Assembly (NCBI GenBank): GCA_905236895.1
Contig: CAJOQI010000060.1
Coordinates: 1 to 17,216 of the forward strand
Direction of reading: 5' to 3'
From: an uncultured Peptostreptococcaceae bacterium
Lineage (GTDB): Bacteria > Bacillota > Clostridia > Peptostreptococcales > Anaerovoracaceae
DNA: 17,216 bases
Below the pieces are notes generated by a model. That model was not told where the DNA came from. It worked only from the letters and a program-made list of their open reading frames with translations, and searched no databases. The position numbers and the translations under genes are program-made. Positions 13,960-17,216 of this stretch are shown here, one piece after another (within the stretch, counting starts at the first letter, position 1; the number at the start of each line of letters is the position of its first letter).

Positions 13960-16332
13960 CTATTTATCCTTCCATTTCCACTGGGCAACCTCCGGAAGGT
14001 CAACGCCGTATTCGTGGATATATTGTTTATGCTCTACCAACTTGTCGTTCATCACCTGAATCAGGTGTGATCCCTTGTTGCCAAGGTGTGGCAGATTCTT
14101 GATTACATTCTTAACTAGGCTGAATCTGTCGATTTCGTTCTGAACTCTCATATCGAATGGAGTTGTAATCGTCCCCTCTTCCTTATATCCGTAAACATGG
14201 ATATTTCTGTTTGTTCTCTTATATGTAAGTTCATGAATAAGAGTGTGATAACCGTGGAAGCAGAAGATGATGGGTTTATCCTTGGTGAACAGGGAATCAT
14301 AGTCTGCATCTGTTAATCCGTGAGGATGAACCGTATGGGGCTGAAGCTTCATAAGGTCAACCACGTTTATAACTCTAATCTTAAGCTCCGGCATTTCCTC
14401 GTTTAAGATGGATACTGCTGCCAGAGTTTCCAGTGTAGGTGTATCGCCGCAGCAAGCCATTACCACATCGGGCTCTTCTCCCTGGTCGTTGGAAGCCCAC
14501 TGCCAGATTCCGATACCCTGGGTGCAGTGCTTAACAGCCTCTTCCATGGTGAGCCACTGGGGTCTTGGATGCTTGGATGTAATCATTACGTTTACATAGT
14601 CCTTGCTCCTGATGCAGTGGTCGAATACGGAAAGGAGGCAGTTGGCATCAGGCGGCAGATAGAATCTAACCACGTCAGCCTTCTTGTTTGCAATATGATC
14701 CAGGAATCCGGGATCCTGGTGGGTAAATCCATTGTGGTCCTGCTGCCAAACATTGGATGTGAGGATCAGGTTAAGGGAACCTATTTCCTCTCTCCATGGA
14801 AGGTCTCTGCAAACCTTCAGCCATTTGGCGTGCTGAGCGCACATGGAGTCAACTACTCTGATAAATGCTTCGTAGCTGGCAAAGAATCCGTGGCGTCCCG
14901 TCAAGAGATAGCCCTCCAGCATTCCTTCACACATATGCTCGGAAAGCATGGAGTCTATTACTCTTCCGTCGGTTGCAAGGAATTCGTCGCCTTCCACAAC
15001 GGCGTTATTCCAGTCTCTATTGGTAACCTCGAATACTCTTCCAAGGCGGTTACTCATGGTTTCGTCAGGTCCGAAGATTCTGAAGTTCTTGGCCTCTTCG
15101 TTCAGTTTGAATATGTCACGAACAAAGTCTCCCAGCTCCAACATATCCTGAGCCTCAACTTCTCCCGGTGCAGGAACCTTAACCTCATAATCTCTGAAGT
15201 CAGGAAGCCTAAGGTCTCTTAAAAGCTTTCCTCCGTTGGCATAGGGTGTTGCACCCATTCTCTTATCCCCTTCAGGTGCCAGGGCTTCAAGCTCCGAAAT
15301 CAGTCTTCCGCTCTTGTCAAAGAGCTCGTTGGGTTTATAGCTCTTAAGCCACTTCTCAACCAGTTTCAGATGGTTGGGCTTATCCATGCTGATTGGAACC
15401 TGATGGGCTCTAAAGGTTCCCTCGATTTTATTTCCGTCCACTTCCTTGGGACCTGTCCATCCCTTTGGAGTTCTGAGAACTATCATGGGCCAAATAGGTC
15501 TATCGAATTTCTTACCCTTGGCTGCAGCCTTCTTAGCCTTGTCCTGAATTTCACGGATATCCTCCATAACCTGATCCAGGGTGTCGGCCATCAGCTTATG
15601 CATCTTCTTGGGATCTTCCCCTTCAACAAAGTATGGCTTCCAGCCGTTTCCTTCCATGAATTTGCTAAGTTCCTCGTGGGAGATTCTGGCCAAAATGGTA
15701 GGATTGCTGATCTTATATCCGTTAAGATGGAGAATTGGAAGAACCACACCGTCCTTGGCGGGATCCAGGAATTTGTTTCCATGCCAAGAGGTTGCAAGAG
15801 GGCCTGTCTCCGCTTCGCCGTCACCTACTACGCAGGCTACGATTAAGTTGGGATTATCAAAGGCAGCACCAAAGGCATGGGCCAGGGAATATCCCAGCTC
15901 TCCGCCTTCGTGGATTGAACCGGGATTTTCCGGCGCCACGTGACTTGAAATTCCTCCGGGGAATGAGAACTGCTTGCAAAGCTTCTTCATTCCGTCAATA
16001 TCTCTGCTTACGTTTGGATATACCTCACTATAGGATCCTTCCAGATAGGTATTTGCAACAAAGAAATTTCCGCCATGTCCGGGACCGGAAATATAGATCA
16101 TATCCTGATCGTATTCTTTGATGATTCTATTCAAATGAACATATACGAAGTTCTGCCCAGGAACCGTTCCCCAGTGACCAACTATCTTCTTCTTTACATG
16201 CTCTCTCTTAAGGGGCTCCCTTAAAAGAGGATTATCCAGCAAATAAAGCTGAGCTGCGGAAAGATAATTGGTTGCCCTCCAATATGCATCCATTTTCTTC
16301 AGATATGCATCGGTTGCACGCTTCTTTTCCAT
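13960..16332 (-). CDS. xfp: Xylulose-5-phosphate/fructose-6-phosphate phosphoketolase
   Basis: This 790-residue thiamine-diphosphate enzyme splits xylulose 5-phosphate or fructose 6-phosphate with phosphate to give acetyl phosphate plus glyceraldehyde 3-phosphate or erythrose 4-phosphate. It feeds ATP formation through acetate kinase. The length matches the family (about 790-820). Motifs are [16 protein letters not shown] at about 53-68, GPGHGG at 83-88, and the ThDP/Mg motif [19 protein letters not shown] at 170-188. Later come [12 protein letters not shown] and CFHGYHTL, both typical of phosphoketolases. I cannot separate X5P-only from dual specificity, but the sequence is of the XFP type. 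The start ATG at 16332 has AGGAGGT seven bases upstream and a promoter about 60 bases away. The moxR gene follows after 8 bases. Confidence 0.97.
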   Translation of the reverse strand: MEKKRATDAYLKKMDAYWRATNYLSAAQLYLLDNPLLREPLKREHVKKKIVGHWGTVPGQNFVYVHLNRIIKEYDQDMIYISGPGHGGNFFVANTYLEGSYSEVYPNVSRDIDGMKKLCKQFSFPGGISSHVAPENPGSIHEGGELGYSLAHAFGAAFDNPNLIVACVVGDGEAETGPLATSWHGNKFLDPAKDGVVLPILHLNGYKISNPTILARISHEELSKFMEGNGWKPYFVEGEDPKKMHKLMADTLDQVMEDIREIQDKAKKAAAKGKKFDRPIWPMIVLRTPKGWTGPKEVDGNKIEGTFRAHQVPISMDKPNHLKLVEKWLKSYKPNELFDKSGRLISELEALAPEGDKRMGATPYANGGKLLRDLRLPDFRDYEVKVPAPGEVEAQDMLELGDFVRDIFKLNEEAKNFRIFGPDETMSNRLGRVFEVTNRDWNNAVVEGDEFLATDGRVIDSMLSEHMCEGMLEGYLLTGRHGFFASYEAFIRVVDSMCAQHAKWLKVCRDLPWREEIGSLNLILTSNVWQQDHNGFTHQDPGFLDHIANKKADVVRFYLPPDANCLLSVFDHCIRSKDYVNVMITSKHPRPQWLTMEEAVKHCTQGIGIWQWASNDQGEEPDVVMACCGDTPTLETLAAVSILNEEMPELKIRVINVVDLMKLQPHTVHPHGLTDADYDSLFTKDKPIIFCFHGYHTLIHELTYKRTNRNIHVYGYKEEGTITTPFDMRVQNEIDRFSLVKNVIKNLPHLGNKGSHLIQVMNDKLVEHKQYIHEYGVDLPEVAQWKWKDK

Positions 16333-16393
16333 CTAATGACCTCCTGTATAATCTTCTCTCTCATAGAGATATTTACCAACAAAAACTCATCTT

Positions 16394-16422
16394 ATTATAC
16401 AACAATAGCCCCTCCTTTTCCA
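16394..16422 (-). promoter_or_regulatory. Promoter for xfp (and possibly the bat-like operon)
   Basis: A perfect TATAAT (16394-16399) lies on the minus strand, with TGGAAA (16417-16422) 17 bases upstream as a weak -35 box. The 5' leader to the ATG at 16332 is about 55 bases and contains AGGAGGT. It is divergent from the promoter of the plus-strand gene. Confidence 0.6.
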
Positions 16423-16552
16423 CTTTTCGTCCCATCCAACTTAGGCGGTCTTACAAAATATCCCCCTATCAATAATCCGTACATAGCAGGCAAAGAAGAC
16501 CACAAAAAATAATTTGGTACCTTAATAAAATTTTAACTTGCAGGGGAAAAAA

Positions 16553-16563
16553 TGTGTTATAAT
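16553..16563 (+). promoter_or_regulatory. Extended -10 promoter for the repeat-bearing membrane protein gene
   Basis: The plus strand reads TGTGTTATAAT, a perfect extended -10 element, with TATAAT at 16558-16563; no strong -35 box precedes it. A leader of about 35 bases carries AAGGAGGTC (16589-16597), a very strong ribosome binding site, eight bases before the ATG at 16606. Confidence 0.65.
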
Positions 16564-16605
16564 TTTCTAAATTTGTTTGTCTTGAACCTAAGGAGGTCAA
16601 AATAA

Positions 16606-17216
16606 ATGGACAATAATAAAGTAGACAACAACAGGCCAAAGGGACGTAAAAAAGTTGTCTCCGAGGGAGGAACCGGAGTTAATAAGAAAAAACCAATTTC
16701 CGGCGCCAAGCCCTTCGGTGAAGGCGGCGTTTTCAGCGGCAACCAAAAGAACGGTGAGCAGAAAACTCAGCAGTCTCAACAAAAGCCCCAGCAGTCACAG
16801 CAGGCTCAGGCCGCAGCCTACCAGCAGCAGATGGCTCAGCAACAGGCTGCACAGCAGCAGGCCTATCAACAGCAGATGGCTCAGCAGCAGGCCGCACAGC
16901 AACAGGCCTACCAGCAGCAGATGGCTCAGCAGCAGGCTGCACAGCAGGCATATAAACCTCAGGCCGGCATGGGTTCCGCAAGAGGCGGCGGTTCCAAGCT
17001 TGGATGTTTGCTGGCTTTGATACTTCTGGTGCTTCTCCTTCTCATTGCATCAAAGTTTATGAGAGGAATTGGCGGAGGCTCCAGTTCCGGCAGTTCCGGC
17101 AGCGGAAGCAATAGTTCACAGAGCAGTCAAAGTGCTTCCAACAGCAGCTCCAACCAGAGCAGCTCCAATACCGCAAGCAACAGTTCCAACTCCAGCCAGA
17201 GCAGCTCCAATACTGC
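16606..17216 (+). CDS. Repeat-bearing single-pass membrane protein (partial, C-terminus beyond right edge)
   Basis: The frame is open for 203 codons to the window end, starting at an ATG behind AAGGAGGTC. In order it has: a basic tail (RPKGRKKVVSEGGTGVNKKK, residues 10-29); a Gln-rich stretch; three near-identical 15-residue units AYQQQMAQQQAAQQQ (residues 71-114, the last one residue short); a Gly/Arg turn; one TM helix at about 132-150 (LGCLLALILLVLLLLIASKF); and a Gly/Ser then Ser/Asn/Gln-rich segment reaching the edge. The charge pattern suggests the N-terminus is inside and the Ser/Asn-rich part outside. A tail of the RGRKK-GG-GV type recurs, as I recall, in clostridial membrane proteins carrying an extracellular enzyme domain; the domain here lies beyond the window, so no function can be given. 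It diverges from xfp. Confidence 0.85.
   Translation, partial: MDNNKVDNNRPKGRKKVVSEGGTGVNKKKPISGAKPFGEGGVFSGNQKNGEQKTQQSQQKPQQSQQAQAAAYQQQMAQQQAAQQQAYQQQMAQQQAAQQQAYQQQMAQQQAAQQAYKPQAGMGSARGGGSKLGCLLALILLVLLLLIASKFMRGIGGGSSSGSSGSGSNSSQSSQSASNSSSNQSSSNTASNSSNSSQSSSNT
16816..16953 (+). repeat. Three in-frame 45-base tandem repeats encoding Gln/Ala units
   Basis: Units begin at 16816, 16861 and 16906 with the same protein text AYQQQMAQQQAAQQ. The units differ mostly at third codon positions (CAG/CAA, TAC/TAT, GCC/GCT). The third is one codon shorter and runs into a partial fourth start (GCA TAT). The silent differences suggest the protein repeat is kept by selection rather than being a fresh duplication. 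Confidence 0.9.

Noticed and set aside
14527..15222. 231-codon plus-strand ORF
   Set aside because: It is antisense to xfp, a clear phosphoketolase across this whole stretch.
16655..17020. 121-codon plus-strand ORF and minus-strand ORFs over the Gln-rich repeats
   Set aside because: They arise from the repetitive CAG/GCC codons read in other frames. The frame from 16606 has the strong ribosome binding site and the TM helix.

Overview
The window looks like a chromosome segment of a low-to-mid GC, anaerobic Gram-positive bacterium of the Clostridia. The reasons are strong AGGAGG-type ribosome binding sites, frequent AGA/AGG and ATA codons, a lipoprotein-type sugar-binding protein, a bifunctional phosphoketolase, and a MoxR/vWA operon. 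The genus cannot be fixed from the sequence alone. All genes but one read on the minus strand, so the order below follows transcription, from the right end to the left.

Right end (16333-17216): the only plus-strand gene starts at 16606 and runs off the edge. It encodes a single-pass membrane protein with a basic N-terminal tail, three 15-residue Gln/Ala repeats and a Ser/Asn/Gln-rich outer part. It diverges from the minus-strand phosphoketolase gene xfp (13960-16332), and each gene has a recognisable promoter in the 273-base gap.

Bat-like operon (8761-13951): 8 bases after xfp begins a tightly packed set: MoxR AAA+ ATPase, DUF58 protein, a small single-TM DUF4381-like protein, two membrane-anchored von Willebrand A proteins (BatA/BatB-like), and a membrane-anchored TPR protein with a charged tail (BatC-like). 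Most junctions overlap or lie within 25 bases. The expected model is an ATPase-driven chaperone-like complex at the membrane; its substrate is unknown.

Middle (3494-8686): a CofE-like (F420-0:gamma-glutamyl ligase family) protein with its own promoter; a ~140-base imperfect palindrome; a GMP synthase made only of the ATP-pyrophosphatase/dimerisation part, with no glutamine amidotransferase domain; a four-TM small protein overlapping its stop; an alkaline-phosphatase-superfamily phosphodiesterase; a hairpin-rich gap; an alpha/beta hydrolase; and a doubtful 73-codon ORF.

Left end (1-3493): a structured intergenic region with perfect hairpins and four tandem 8-mers, then a FucI/AraA-like isomerase-family protein, then a sugar ABC transporter: a binding lipoprotein with a near-consensus promoter, a strong stem-loop, and a MalK/UgpC-type ATPase cut by the window edge. 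The permease genes are not in the window.

No tRNA, rRNA, CRISPR array, transposase or prophage gene was seen. The most notable points are the amidotransferase-less GMP synthase, the xfp-moxR-bat linkage, the large palindromes at 475-551, 3272-3304 and 7305-7444, and the repeat-bearing membrane protein at the right edge.
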